Positions 17,472 through 25,643 are shown, numbered from the stretch's first letter. The stretch is DNA of 64,000 bases from Hyphomicrobiales bacterium (GCA_900472485.1 UCII01000008.1:153209-217208); one strand, 5' to 3'. The notes: generated by a model not told the origin, from the sequence alone. Numbers and translations are program-made.

Positions 17472-18284
17472 TTGGTGGCTTCAACGCCCATGGATGTTTG
17501 GGACATCACGACATTTGACGAACCGCTTATGGCTGACCTGAACGCAAGTCGGGACGTGCTTTGCCACTATGAACACACAAGCAAGAAAAATTATCGCGAA
17601 CAGCAGGAAGCAAAGGGGTGGGTGCCCCTCAAAGAAAATCCCTTTGCGCATGAGCGACAACAAATTCTTGAGCACATCATTATGCCTGCGATGGAACGGT
17701 ACACCATTCGCGCATGGCATTATACGCGCCTAACGGACGACGAGACCAAGCTTCTTCAATCTGGTGGTATCTACACGTCGAACTTGCGGGCTATTCGTAG
17801 CAGGTTGGACGCTCAGGTAGCTACAGGCGTCATCTCAGCTAACATTGCCGACGCGTTATATGGAGCGAGTCCATTCCATCATCAGGAGGAATCACGCTCT
17901 GGTAAGTTCTGGATGGTCTCTCACCCCTTTTCGATTGATGACCATGGCGTGGAACTATTGTTGGCTCACTGGGGTGGCGAAGGCGTGTACTTCTGGCTGC
18001 AGGACAACGAGCTAATCGAACTTGTGAAAGGCATCGGCCGACCTCGCGTTGTTGAAGTTGCAGTTCCTTTGCGCTTCACGACGAGCGCCTATTTAGCAGC
18101 AAAGGCCGTAGTCGCGACGTTTGTAACGAAACACGGTTGCGAGCCTGAATGGCCTGCTTTCGATTTGTACTCAACAAGCGCGCTGGGTGCAGATGCAGTG
18201 CTGAATGTGCTGACAGAGGGAGAAGCCAATTTCACAGCGCTGGCACGCGGTTACCCTGCTCAATTTCACGACCGAGGACTGTAG
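17472..18284 (+). CDS. Unknown protein with an ART-like WHYTRL motif
   Basis: A 270-residue protein between gpD and the toxin-antitoxin-like pair. AGGAGA lies eight bases upstream of a TTG at 17472; GTG 17475 and ATG 17490 are alternatives. The segment WHYTRLTDDE (residues 82-91) followed by LLQSGGIYTSNL resembles the 'H-Y/F-T ... GI/L' opening of ADP-ribosyltransferase-like folds such as DarT or RES-type proteins, and an aromatic strand (GEGVYFWLQ) follows. I could not identify the catalytic glutamate with confidence. It is on the phage strand but is not a known tail or lysis gene, so I regard it as cargo. The family is unknown. Confidence 0.55.
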   Translation: MVASTPMDVWDITTFDEPLMADLNASRDVLCHYEHTSKKNYREQQEAKGWVPLKENPFAHERQQILEHIIMPAMERYTIRAWHYTRLTDDETKLLQSGGIYTSNLRAIRSRLDAQVATGVISANIADALYGASPFHHQEESRSGKFWMVSHPFSIDDHGVELLLAHWGGEGVYFWLQDNELIELVKGIGRPRVVEVAVPLRFTTSAYLAAKAVVATFVTKHGCEPEWPAFDLYSTSALGADAVLNVLTEGEANFTALARGYPAQFHDRGL

Positions 18285-18370
18285 GCAATCTCAGCGCCCA
18301 TAAGATGTCTGATGGCCCAAGGGCGAGCCATCGCCTCTAGTCCCATTTGCTGACAATCCGCTCCGACAGA

Positions 18371-18850
18371 CTACGCGGCTTTCGGCCTGCCGTTCTGACG
18401 TGGCCGGTAATGCGCATGCATCAAGAGGGGATCGCGCTGGCTAGCGCGTAGCAGCATCTTGACGGCATGGCTGACGGGAGCGCCTGCACGATAGTTCTTC
18501 CATGTGCGCAGGGTAACGCCGAGGAAGTCCGCCGCCTCATTGTTCGAAAGTCCTATCTCTTCCTGCCATTTCCGCAGATCCTCGGCGTTAAAATCGCGTT
18601 GGTCTTCGGCGATCTGGAAAAGGTGATAGGCATCGATCGCCAAATCTTCGCCGGCCCACTCGACCGTTGCGCCATAGTCCGTGACTTCGGCGGTTTTCCA
18701 GACATCAGGAGACTTGAGGGGAGCGAGCAATTCGCCACCGGTCGCAACCCAGCCAATGAGGTTTGCGGAAGATTCAGCGCCACCCTTCCACCTGATTGCG
18801 AGCGTCATATTTGACGCTGGCGCTACGCTTTCAATTCGCGGCATATCCAT
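18371..18850 (-). CDS. DUF2442-HTH fusion, putative antitoxin/regulator
   Basis: A 159-residue protein. Residues 1-75 look like DUF2442 (PRIESVAPASNMTLAIRWKGG), and the C-terminal half is a helix-turn-helix (WQEEIGLSNNEAADFLGVTL, then RTWKNYRAG). DUF2442 and DUF4160 proteins are commonly encoded side by side and have been treated as toxin-antitoxin-like pairs. It lies 15 bases downstream of a DUF4160 gene on the same strand. The HTH suggests autoregulation of the pair. Confidence 0.78.
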   Translation of the reverse strand: MDMPRIESVAPASNMTLAIRWKGGAESSANLIGWVATGGELLAPLKSPDVWKTAEVTDYGATVEWAGEDLAIDAYHLFQIAEDQRDFNAEDLRKWQEEIGLSNNEAADFLGVTLRTWKNYRAGAPVSHAVKMLLRASQRDPLLMHAHYRPRQNGRPKAA

Positions 18851-18865
18851 TTCTGTTTCCCTTCC

Positions 18866-19108
18866 TCAAGCGATTGGAAAGCGGGGATTGGTCCGGTTCC
18901 ACTCGGCGGCGATAGCTGCCTTGTTCTTTGTTGCCCATTCGAGGGCGGTGTCTTGCGCCTTGCGTGCGAGCTTACCACGCAGGATTTCCAGTGTCGCGAT
19001 TTCCACCAATGCATCCCCATCGGGGGTGAGAATGTGGAAGTGCGGGGGCAGATGGTCGTTCGCGTAAACCCGAATGATGATGTTTCCGATTTGAACCAGT
19101 TTGCCCAT
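18866..19108 (-). CDS. DUF4160 domain protein
   Basis: An 80-residue DUF4160 protein, recognisable by IIRVYANDHLPPHFHI, where the 'D H .P PHFH' residues are the family signature, and a following 'GDALVEI' strand. It is the first gene of a two-gene minus-strand unit with the DUF2442-HTH gene. The pair lies between the tail and lysis genes of prophage 1, a usual place for maintenance or exclusion cargo. Biochemical activity of this family is not established to my knowledge. Confidence 0.8.
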   Translation of the reverse strand: MGKLVQIGNIIIRVYANDHLPPHFHILTPDGDALVEIATLEILRGKLARKAQDTALEWATKNKAAIAAEWNRTNPRFPIA

Positions 19109-19201
19109 GTGCCCCTCACTTCGATGAGGAAAACATAGGGCATATTATGCACCATGTAAAGATAGTTGGTGCAATTTTTACCCTAAATATGGAGAGAATT
19201 T

Positions 19202-19834
19202 ATGGATCACGCGAAGTTCTTCGCGGCGGCACGGTCGTCGTTGTTCGGCGGGCGGTTTTCGGCAAATCAGGTGGACGGCATGAAAGCAATTCTTGCCGCG
19301 TGGCACGCTGCTCCGTTCGATATGCGTTGGCTCGCCTATATGCTGGCGACGGCCTATCATGAAACCGATAGGACCATGTGCGCCGTCTCTGAAAATCTGA
19401 ACTATTCTGCCTCGGGCTTGCTTACGACCTTCCCGAAATATTTCACGATTTCTCAAGCCGCAGCCTATGCACGACAGCCGCAGCGCATCGCTAATCGCGC
19501 CTACGCAAACCGCATGGGCAACCGAAGCGAGGCCAGCGGCGACGGGTGGCGCTATCGCGGTCGCGGGTTGGTGCAGATCACCGGCCGCGACAATTACGCC
19601 AAATACGGCATCGCCGAAGACCCGGACAAGGCGCTCGATCCTATAAAGACTGTCGAAATTTTGTTCGATGGCATGATCAACGGGCGGTTCACCGGCAAAC
19701 GGCTTGCCGACTACTTCAGCGCCACTGTTAGCGATTGGACGGGGGCACGCAAGATCATCAACGGCACTGATCGCGCCGTCGACATCGCCGGCTACGCCAA
19801 GAAGTTCGCGGCTGCCCTTGAAGCCTCACGCTGA
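19202..19834 (+). CDS. Endolysin, GH19-like (copy 1)
   Basis: A 210-residue lysozyme/chitinase-like endolysin with YHETDR (Glu54 is the probable general acid) and GWRYRGRGLVQITGRDNYAK, the GH19-type substrate-cleft signature. It would cleave peptidoglycan after release through the holin. GGAGAG lies upstream of ATG 19202. There is no signal peptide. The two following small membrane genes are candidate holins. An ungapped comparison by eye with the protein at 62664-63296 gives about 48 differences in 210 positions, so about 77% identity between the two prophages. Confidence 0.9.
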   Translation: MDHAKFFAAARSSLFGGRFSANQVDGMKAILAAWHAAPFDMRWLAYMLATAYHETDRTMCAVSENLNYSASGLLTTFPKYFTISQAAAYARQPQRIANRAYANRMGNRSEASGDGWRYRGRGLVQITGRDNYAKYGIAEDPDKALDPIKTVEILFDGMINGRFTGKRLADYFSATVSDWTGARKIINGTDRAVDIAGYAKKFAAALEASR

Positions 19835-19882
19835 GCGCTACGCCATCAAGCACCCGCTCATGCACCATCAAAAGGATCTAGC

Positions 19883-20134
19883 ATGCTGAATACCAATGCC
19901 CTGCATAATATGCTCAACATCGTCATCAGCCTTTCGGGACTGCTCGTCGCCATCCTGCTTGCCAGCGGCTGCACACAGCTCGCAACCGGTACGCTGGAAT
20001 GCTCGCAGTCTTCTATTAGTCCGAAGTTCACCGCTTATGCGATTGCGGGCCTCGCAGCATTGAAAGTGCTCGTTAACATCGGTCGCGATGGTCTCTCCGG
20101 GCTCATCAAGCCGCAGCCTCCAGTTCAGAAATAG
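19883..20134 (+). CDS. Small membrane protein of the lysis cassette
   Basis: An 83-residue protein with an N-terminal hydrophobic helix (residues 11-30, IVISLSGLLVAILLASG) and a second one around residues 50-68. The run LLASGC looks like a lipobox, but the hydrophobic segment is followed by a second helix, so either a lipoprotein or a two-helix holin is possible. It lies 48 bases after the endolysin and 13 bases before another small membrane gene, the usual setting for holin or antiholin. Confidence 0.62.
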   Translation: MLNTNALHNMLNIVISLSGLLVAILLASGCTQLATGTLECSQSSISPKFTAYAIAGLAALKVLVNIGRDGLSGLIKPQPPVQK

Positions 20135-20147
20135 AAAGGGCGGACTA

Positions 20148-20471
20148 ATGTCCGATAAGTATAACTCGCTTTACGAGCTGCTGAATGCCTGGGGTGGCGG
20201 CGCCCTTTCGACCATCGTCGGCGCAATGGTCGGTCGCGCCATGTGGCACACCAACGAGGCGCGCAAGGGCCGGCGAAAATTCCTCGGCATCGAGCTACTT
20301 TGGGAGGCTCCGGTTGCCCTTGGTATGGCTTTCATCGGGGAGGGCATAGCTTCCTATTTGAATGTGGGACAGCCAGCGACGACGGGCCTCATAGCGGGGC
20401 TGGCGTACCTCGGGCCGCGCGGGACTGAAGTGCTGTTTCAGAAATGGTTTTCGCGGCGCATAGCTAGATAA
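20148..20471 (+). CDS. Putative phage holin
   Basis: A 107-residue protein started at ATG 20148 with AAAGGG upstream. It has glycine-rich membrane segments (GGGALSTIVGAMVGRAM, APVALGMAFIGEGIA, TTGLIAGLAYLG) separated by short basic loops and a basic C-terminus (WFSRRIAR). The pattern agrees with phage holins of the LydA-like type. A clear terminator follows, closing the tail-lysis operon. Confidence 0.72.
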   Translation: MSDKYNSLYELLNAWGGGALSTIVGAMVGRAMWHTNEARKGRRKFLGIELLWEAPVALGMAFIGEGIASYLNVGQPATTGLIAGLAYLGPRGTEVLFQKWFSRRIAR

Positions 20472-20485
20472 ATCGCCAGAGATTG

Positions 20486-20518
20486 AAAGCCGTCTTGTGC
20501 ATGCAAGGCGGCTTTTTT
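20486..20518 (+). terminator. Rho-independent terminator of the lysis operon
   Basis: A stem of about 12 bp (AAAGCCGTCTTG pairing with CAAGGCGGCTTT, one G-T pair) with loop TGCATG is followed by a run of T. It lies 15 bases after the holin stop. Confidence 0.85.
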
Positions 20519-20678
20519 CATCTCCAATACGCTGTTGCCCATACAACACAGATATATCAAATCGGTTGAAGTGTGGAGTCCGGCACACTTCAACCCATGA
20601 CATCACTGATGGGGATCGATATCGAGCTTTCCCGTTACAATCCAGTAACTTACATGAGCAATCCATAATGTGGGGATT

Positions 20679-21449
20679 ATGTTGTTCGATCGCATTCTTG
20701 ATATGTTTCGGGCCACCAAAGCGCGGCACCGGGCGGTGCTCGCGCCATTTCCGAGAAATCCAAAGCCGTCTGCCCGATCTGAGGCCGCTGGTGAAATCGT
20801 CGCATTCTTTTCGGTTAACTCATTCTATGAGACCGAAGCCGCCCGTATGGTGGCGTCAGCTTGGCGTCTCGGCCTTTCAGTGCATGCTTGGCCCTTCGTT
20901 AGCGTCGGCAGTTGGGTGCGCAATGCGAGCCTGAAGCCCACTTTTCTATTAAAGCAGCGGGAGAAGCGCGCGGGGCCGCTGCTGTATGTTGATGTGGATG
21001 CCGTATTTCATCGCGATCCATGGCCAGTGCTGGTAGATTTGGATTGCGATATCGCAGTCTATCGGGATCGGGGCCGGCTAGTTTCTGCAACAATCCTAAT
21101 CAACGACACACCCGCCGCGCGACATATCCTAGAGCTGTGGAAGAAGCGCTGTGATGAAAATCCTGATATTTGGGATCAAGTGGTGCTTCAAGAAATTCTT
21201 GATGAGGATAAGGCTTCGGCTAATCCGCGATTTTGCGAGGGTCAGCTACCAGCATCCTTTTGTTGGGTATTCGACCGTATCAACAACGGGACACCTGAAA
21301 GAGTTTACATTGAGCAACTTCAAGCGAGCCGAGAGATATCGCGTGCGCAGGCTCGCGGCAAAACGCGGAGAAGCCTTAAACGCCGGCAGGAGCGCGTCCG
21401 GACAATTGAACGTATCCTAGAAGAAAACAGGCAGCGGCTACTTCGGTAG
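20679..21449 (+). CDS. Putative sugar-nucleotide transferase (phage glycosyltransferase)
   Basis: A 256-residue protein, started at ATG 20679 with TGGGGA upstream. The segment LLYVDVDAVFHRDPW (DVD at residues 105-107) is a DXD metal and nucleotide-sugar binding motif. SATILINDTPAARHILELW and the acidic 'WDQVVLQEIL' fit the nucleotide-diphospho-sugar transferase family. The C-terminal 50 residues are a basic helix (ARGKTRRSLKRRQERVR). It stands alone after the lysis terminator. Possible roles are modification of host surface polysaccharide or of phage DNA; the sequence does not say which. Confidence 0.7.
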   Translation: MLFDRILDMFRATKARHRAVLAPFPRNPKPSARSEAAGEIVAFFSVNSFYETEAARMVASAWRLGLSVHAWPFVSVGSWVRNASLKPTFLLKQREKRAGPLLYVDVDAVFHRDPWPVLVDLDCDIAVYRDRGRLVSATILINDTPAARHILELWKKRCDENPDIWDQVVLQEILDEDKASANPRFCEGQLPASFCWVFDRINNGTPERVYIEQLQASREISRAQARGKTRRSLKRRQERVRTIERILEENRQRLLR

Positions 21450-21713
21450 ATTTTCGATCTCATGGCATGCGGCTGGCGCGAGGATAATTTTCCATTCATG
21501 CGCGCCTCCCACGTCATGAGAATATTCGAGATGACAATTGTCGCCTTTCTCCAAGAATACATCAACGATCCACGTTGGCGGCGCAACGCCGGGCAGATTT
21601 TGGCCGTCCAGCCATCCCGCAAGCTCGCCTAGGAATCCGTAGCCTGTCGCGGGTTCCTCATGCGGTCGAAAAAGCGTCCAGAGATAGGCATGTCGCACCT
21701 GATCAACGCGCAT
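21438..21713 (-). CDS. Hypothetical protein, last gene of the SOS-box operon
   Basis: A 91-residue protein. The start at 21713 has GAGAGG upstream; a longer frame begins at 21758 but would overlap the preceding gene by 56 bases. It starts MRVDQVRHAYLWTLF and has a beta-rich remainder with aromatic residues (WIVDVFLEKGDNCHLEYSHD). It converges with the glycosyltransferase gene, overlapping it by 12 bases. No family recognised. Its place in the operon suggests co-expression with the YedK-like gene. Confidence 0.58.
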   Translation of the reverse strand: MRVDQVRHAYLWTLFRPHEEPATGYGFLGELAGWLDGQNLPGVAPPTWIVDVFLEKGDNCHLEYSHDVGGAHEWKIILAPAACHEIENLPK

Positions 21714-21909
21714 CTGCCGCCTCTCGATGTTTGCGCCTTTCCGCTTTCCATTCTTCATCGGGAAAATGCTCCCAGCACCAATAGCTATTTTGCCCTTTCA
21801 CCGGCTCATAGCCGAGCAAGCCCCAGAGGTCGCACTCGTGATTCTCGCAGTAATGCTCAAAGTAAGTTGGGGGGAATGGATAGGTTGCAGTGCGCGTTTC
21901 GTCGCTCAT
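21703..21909 (-). CDS. Small hypothetical protein
   Basis: A 68-residue protein whose ATG overlaps the end of the YedK-like gene by four bases. It has two Cys/His clusters (HYCENHECDLWG and YWCWEHF) that look like a small zinc-binding fold. It ends in a basic helix (WKAERRKHREAADAR). Third gene of the minus-strand operon downstream of the SOS box. Confidence 0.62.
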   Translation of the reverse strand: MSDETRTATYPFPPTYFEHYCENHECDLWGLLGYEPVKGQNSYWCWEHFPDEEWKAERRKHREAADAR

Positions 21910-22634
21910 AGCAATGGCGGCTCCGGATCGTCGGGCATGGGATCGATGATGTCAGGCCGATTGTTCCTCACATTCCCCACGTCCTTGCCGATTTTCCACA
22001 TGGTCATCAGCTCGGCGGGGAATGGGGCCATGAGATCGGCAGGGTCCGGCTCGGGCGACAGCCACCGCTCATAGTCTTCCGGGTGAAGGATGACGGGCAT
22101 GCGGTCATGTATGGTCGCCATCAGCTCGTTGGGGCGACAGGTCACAACAGCAAATGTCCGCTTGTCCAGGCCGCTATCCCGATCCCGGCGAAGGGACCAG
22201 ATGCCGGCAAGCACGAAAGGACTGCCGTCCTTCATCGCAATGGCATAGGGTTGCTTGTTCTTTCCGGTGCCGTAGATGTCCTTCCATTCGAAAAAGCCGT
22301 TGATCGGGACGAGACAGCGCTTTGATTTATAGGCCTGTCGGAACATGCCGTTCGTTTGAATACCTTCTGCCTTGGCATTGATCGGCGCGGGCCTGCCGGG
22401 CTGCTCGTCTTTCGCCCATTCGGGCACAAATCCCCATTTCGCCGATGCAAAGATGGGGCCGGTAATATCCGGTTCCCGGAGGATATCCCTTATGATGATC
22501 GGATAGGACTGTGTTGGTGCGCCGTTATAGTTCGGAAAGCTATTTGACAGCGGTTCGGTGTCGCCGGGGCCGGCGAATGAGAAGTTCAACAGCAACTCCC
22601 GCAATGATGCTTTGATATAAATGCGACCGCACAT
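21906..22634 (-). CDS. SOS response-associated peptidase, YedK/HMCES family
   Basis: A 242-residue SRAP protein. MCGR at the start supplies the invariant Cys2 that, after Met removal, forms a thiazolidine link to abasic sites in single-stranded DNA. INAKAEG carries the conserved Asn and Glu, and ATIHDRMPVIL the conserved His. Length and motif order match the family. It shields abasic sites during replication. The upstream gene is 11 bases away, and a LexA-type box precedes it, in line with the family name. Whether this copy serves the host or the prophage is not shown. Confidence 0.92.
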   Translation of the reverse strand: MCGRIYIKASLRELLLNFSFAGPGDTEPLSNSFPNYNGAPTQSYPIIIRDILREPDITGPIFASAKWGFVPEWAKDEQPGRPAPINAKAEGIQTNGMFRQAYKSKRCLVPINGFFEWKDIYGTGKNKQPYAIAMKDGSPFVLAGIWSLRRDRDSGLDKRTFAVVTCRPNELMATIHDRMPVILHPEDYERWLSPEPDPADLMAPFPAELMTMWKIGKDVGNVRNNRPDIIDPMPDDPEPPLL

Positions 22635-22645
22635 GCTTTCTCTCC

Positions 22646-23374
22646 CTAAGCCTGCTTGCCGTTCAAACGCATGATAGCGTCATAGCATTTTTCAGCACGG
22701 CACGCCGCCTCGCGGGCCGTCCATTCCCAACCCGCCGACCGGCTCTCCCGCTCGGGACACTCGACGGGCACATGCTCAATCAGCCAAAACCATTTATCTC
22801 GTTGCGCCGTGTAATCGATCTGGAAAACTCGCCCGATACATCTGCCATCCTTATAGCCAACGAAGTCATTTCCACTTCGGTCGGCCCATGTATGCCGCCA
22901 TTTGTATTGAGGCTTTTCGTCGGCTTTGATGGATTCAAAGCTCTTCCATCCGTTCCACTCAACGGGCTTTGGCGGTTCAGGCTTTTTCTCAATCTCTGCT
23001 ATCGTATAGTCCGTAAGCATCATCGCTCGAACCTGATCAGTAATCAGATCAACGACCTCGTCCTTTTCTTCCGTCGAAATGCTCGCCAGATTGAAGGCGG
23101 TTTTTTCATCCACGCCGAGCAAAATCGCCTCGATCTTTCGGGCAATCTCTTCCGTCGTCACAGGCTGATCGCCGTTTGTGATTTGCACAGACCGCACAAG
23201 CTCCTTTGCCATATCGCTCGCAATGTATGGCACTACTGAAAGCTTGCGGCGCTTTCCCACGGCGTATCCTGCAAAGTCTCGCTTCGTCTGCTTGCTGGTT
23301 CTTCCTATGCAAACAGAGGCAACAAAGCGGAGGGTTTCAAATGCGGGTGTGATGGAGCGAATATCGCGCGGCAT
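22646..23374 (-). CDS. Hypothetical protein, first gene of the SOS-box operon
   Basis: A 242-residue protein whose start (23374) has AAAGAGA upstream and lies 38 bases from an SOS box. Residues 1-125 are helical (EEIARKIEAILLGVDEKTAF). A linker with KKPEPPKPVEW follows, and the C-terminal 100 residues form a compact domain rich in Trp and Arg (YKWRHTWADRSGNDFVGYKD, then GRCIGRVFQID), as in small phage nucleic-acid or replication accessory domains. No family recognised. Its position makes it a candidate DNA-damage response partner of the YedK-like protein. Confidence 0.6.
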   Translation of the reverse strand: MPRDIRSITPAFETLRFVASVCIGRTSKQTKRDFAGYAVGKRRKLSVVPYIASDMAKELVRSVQITNGDQPVTTEEIARKIEAILLGVDEKTAFNLASISTEEKDEVVDLITDQVRAMMLTDYTIAEIEKKPEPPKPVEWNGWKSFESIKADEKPQYKWRHTWADRSGNDFVGYKDGRCIGRVFQIDYTAQRDKWFWLIEHVPVECPERESRSAGWEWTAREAACRAEKCYDAIMRLNGKQA

Positions 23375-23411
23375 AAAATTTCTCTTTCAATGTTGATGCC
23401 GCCGCCTGAAT

Positions 23412-23426
23412 GTTCCTATTATGTTC
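23412..23426 (-). promoter_or_regulatory. LexA/SOS box GTTC-N7-GTTC
   Basis: The plus strand reads GTTCCTATTATGTTC, a perfect alphaproteobacterial direct-repeat SOS box (GTTC, seven bases, GTTC). It lies 38 bases upstream of the first gene of the minus-strand operon 21438-23374, which contains the YedK-family gene. The spacing fits repression of a promoter located there. Confidence 0.75.
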
Positions 23427-23506
23427 CGAGAGAAAATTGAGTCAAGTGCGTTCGGAGGTTCGCGAGAGGACGGAGAGTGCACGACGATCTTGGGGCCAAT
23501 TATCGT

Positions 23507-25063
23507 TCACCGATCCTTGCGACGGGCTTTTGCAGCTGCAGCGCGCCTTGCCTTCCTATTGGGGCCAAAGCCAACTGGTTTACGCTTTACGCGCTTCACT
23601 TTCGGGAACTCGCTAGCCCGAAATGGTGTTTCTGTAAGAGGTCCCCAGATCCCGAGCTGCTCACAATGCTCTTTGACCTCAGCGCGATCCTCGGCGCTCC
23701 ACTCTTGTTGAGCTAGAATTACATTTTCCTCCGAAGAGCCTTCGCCCTGGTCAGGAGGTTCCATTGCTATCCCAATGACCCGCTTTAAATGAGAGTACTT
23801 TAGCAGCACTGCCCTCGCGTATGTTGTTAGGATGAAAGTTCTATACAGCCTATAGTCGTCATAGCCGCTTGCTTTCATGAAGTCAGTGTACTTCACTGTG
23901 ACAATAAAGAAGCCCGTGTCGTCTTTCGGCTTCCCTTTGACTAGGCGGAAAAAAATGTCGCGTTCTTTCCCCTTCTGCAATGCATCCCAAACAGCTACAC
24001 CCAAATTGCGGCGCTGGAATCTATTTTCTAAGGCCATATAGCGAACCGCCTGCTCGCTATGCTCCAAAGAAAACTCGTGGCCGGGCAGTACAACTGAAGT
24101 GCCTTCTAGCAGAGGGCCTGTGAAAGCTTCGATGAGATTATCCCACACATAGGATATACGATCGGCATCTTGTTTGGCGATATATTGAGGGTCGGCCTTA
24201 AGCTCCAAAAAGCCGCCGTCAATAACAAGCTTGTCGGAATTCGACCATCTGCCGCCATCTGGTGGTGTGAAATCATGGTGCCCGCTTTCGTTTAATCGGA
24301 CCGCATAATAGGCCAACAGGTCTTCTTCGCCTGACGCTATTCCGAGCCTTCCGGACCGGATGAACTCGGCTCGTTTGTCCAAATATTCCGTGAAGTCGGT
24401 GACTGTATTTAATTCGCGCATGACGACGTCAAGCGCCACCTCGTCAAACACATGGACGAAGTCGCCTTCCGGGTCGATGTCGCCCACGGCAAACGGAATG
24501 AATCCCGCACTTGAAGAATTAATGTGCTCTTTGCCTATAAGATGCGGAACGATCATAAAGGTTCCGCTTCCACCCCTATGATAGGAGCGGCATGCCGCCG
24601 CCGCGCCACGAGCAACGACCACGCGATGTACCCGACGCCGGTCTGAGGGCGGAAAGCCGAGCGGAAATCGCTCCTTGCAGTCCTTATCGAGAAATATTCT
24701 TTCAGGAAACTCACTGATCCAACGTTCCGCGCCCATGAGCTGCGTTGCGGCTGCAAATATCGCACGCTTCGTCCAGCGCGGCCATGCGACCTTCACATCC
24801 GCTTTCGTCCAGTTGATCGTTTTCTCGCTGAAAATTATTACGTGTGGATCGCAAACAACCAGAAGGTCGCACAATTCCTTTCCATCTCCTGAGCCTCGAA
24901 GATGCTGTCCACGGTACGGGCTCGGGTAAGACCAGAGATTCAAGAAGGTCTTGTCAGCTAACCTTGCTAGATATCTTTCTGTGTCCGTAAAGCCTGTGGA
25001 ACGGACAATTGGCGCGCCGGCTGGCATGGCTCGATTTGAGGCGTCAAGCGGTTCAAAAGACAA
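23507..25063 (-). CDS. Nuclease-like protein of a widespread unnamed family, possible defence
   Basis: A 518-residue protein (from TTG 25063; ATG at 25027 is an alternative start and neither has a strong RBS). LNLWSYPSPYRG followed by GDGKELCDLLVV and VIIFSEK (Glu63, Asp66, Glu80, Lys81 in this numbering) resembles the E..D...ExK-like core of NERD or PD-(D/E)xK nucleases, although the ExK spacing is not canonical. The rest has no recognised domain; the C-terminus is a strongly basic tail (KARRAAAAKARRKDR). The SieB-like gene lies upstream on the same strand. Phage-exclusion or DNA-restriction cargo is my inference. Confidence 0.6.
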   Translation of the reverse strand: MSFEPLDASNRAMPAGAPIVRSTGFTDTERYLARLADKTFLNLWSYPSPYRGQHLRGSGDGKELCDLLVVCDPHVIIFSEKTINWTKADVKVAWPRWTKRAIFAAATQLMGAERWISEFPERIFLDKDCKERFPLGFPPSDRRRVHRVVVARGAAAACRSYHRGGSGTFMIVPHLIGKEHINSSSAGFIPFAVGDIDPEGDFVHVFDEVALDVVMRELNTVTDFTEYLDKRAEFIRSGRLGIASGEEDLLAYYAVRLNESGHHDFTPPDGGRWSNSDKLVIDGGFLELKADPQYIAKQDADRISYVWDNLIEAFTGPLLEGTSVVLPGHEFSLEHSEQAVRYMALENRFQRRNLGVAVWDALQKGKERDIFFRLVKGKPKDDTGFFIVTVKYTDFMKASGYDDYRLYRTFILTTYARAVLLKYSHLKRVIGIAMEPPDQGEGSSEENVILAQQEWSAEDRAEVKEHCEQLGIWGPLTETPFRASEFPKVKRVKRKPVGFGPNRKARRAAAAKARRKDR

Positions 25064-25139
25064 GGTGCGCTCGCTGTAGGGCCCAACTGAAGGTTTCGCT
25101 TATAGGTTACTTCCGCAGCGGAGCCAATTCCGATCACGG

Positions 25140-25643
25140 TCAGTCCAACAAATGAGGGTGCCTAGAAAGATACGATCTCGCCCACGGGTTCATAATAAAT
25201 GGAAAGACTGTAAAGCGGATAGAGATTGTAGAAGATCGTGCAATTATCCGCTTGTGCTCAAGCAAGTTTATGGTGCCGTCATTAATGCTTGCCGGGACCG
25301 TAGTTTGACCGTCGTTTATGAACATGCGCAGTACCTTTTTTTCGTCCTCAAGCAAGTTTTTGAAGACGCCTTTATTCACGTAAACAAAAAACCACTCTCC
25401 AATCGGCTGCTTAACAAAACTCCCGATTGTCCACGCCAAGTTGCCCACCAGCGCGGCAAACGAAAATAGCAAAAAGAGGCCGATCCAAAGCTTATAGGTG
25501 TGTCTGAGCTCATCAATTCCAATGGTTGCGGCTATGCCGTCTGGAAGGAACAAAATCAGGACGGTCGTAATGAATATAGGCAAAGCAATCTTGGAGCTGA
25601 CTTCGCGTGTAAACGAAAAAATACTGATCAACCAATCGGGCAT
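25140..25643 (-). CDS. Superinfection exclusion protein B-like (SieB family)
   Basis: A 167-residue protein with two membrane helices (about residues 19-38 and 52-74) and a cytoplasmic C-terminal part, the SieB architecture. The segments IDELRHTYKLWIGLFLLFSF and LLEDEKKVLRMFINDGQTTV, followed by INLLEHKRII, match the family pattern of an acidic 'eEk..L..Fi' helix and a winged-helix-like part. SieB proteins abort infection by other phages. It is the last phage-strand gene before the tRNA-end-like sequence, a typical place for exclusion genes. Confidence 0.78.
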   Translation of the reverse strand: MPDWLISIFSFTREVSSKIALPIFITTVLILFLPDGIAATIGIDELRHTYKLWIGLFLLFSFAALVGNLAWTIGSFVKQPIGEWFFVYVNKGVFKNLLEDEKKVLRMFINDGQTTVPASINDGTINLLEHKRIIARSSTISIRFTVFPFIMNPWARSYLSRHPHLLD

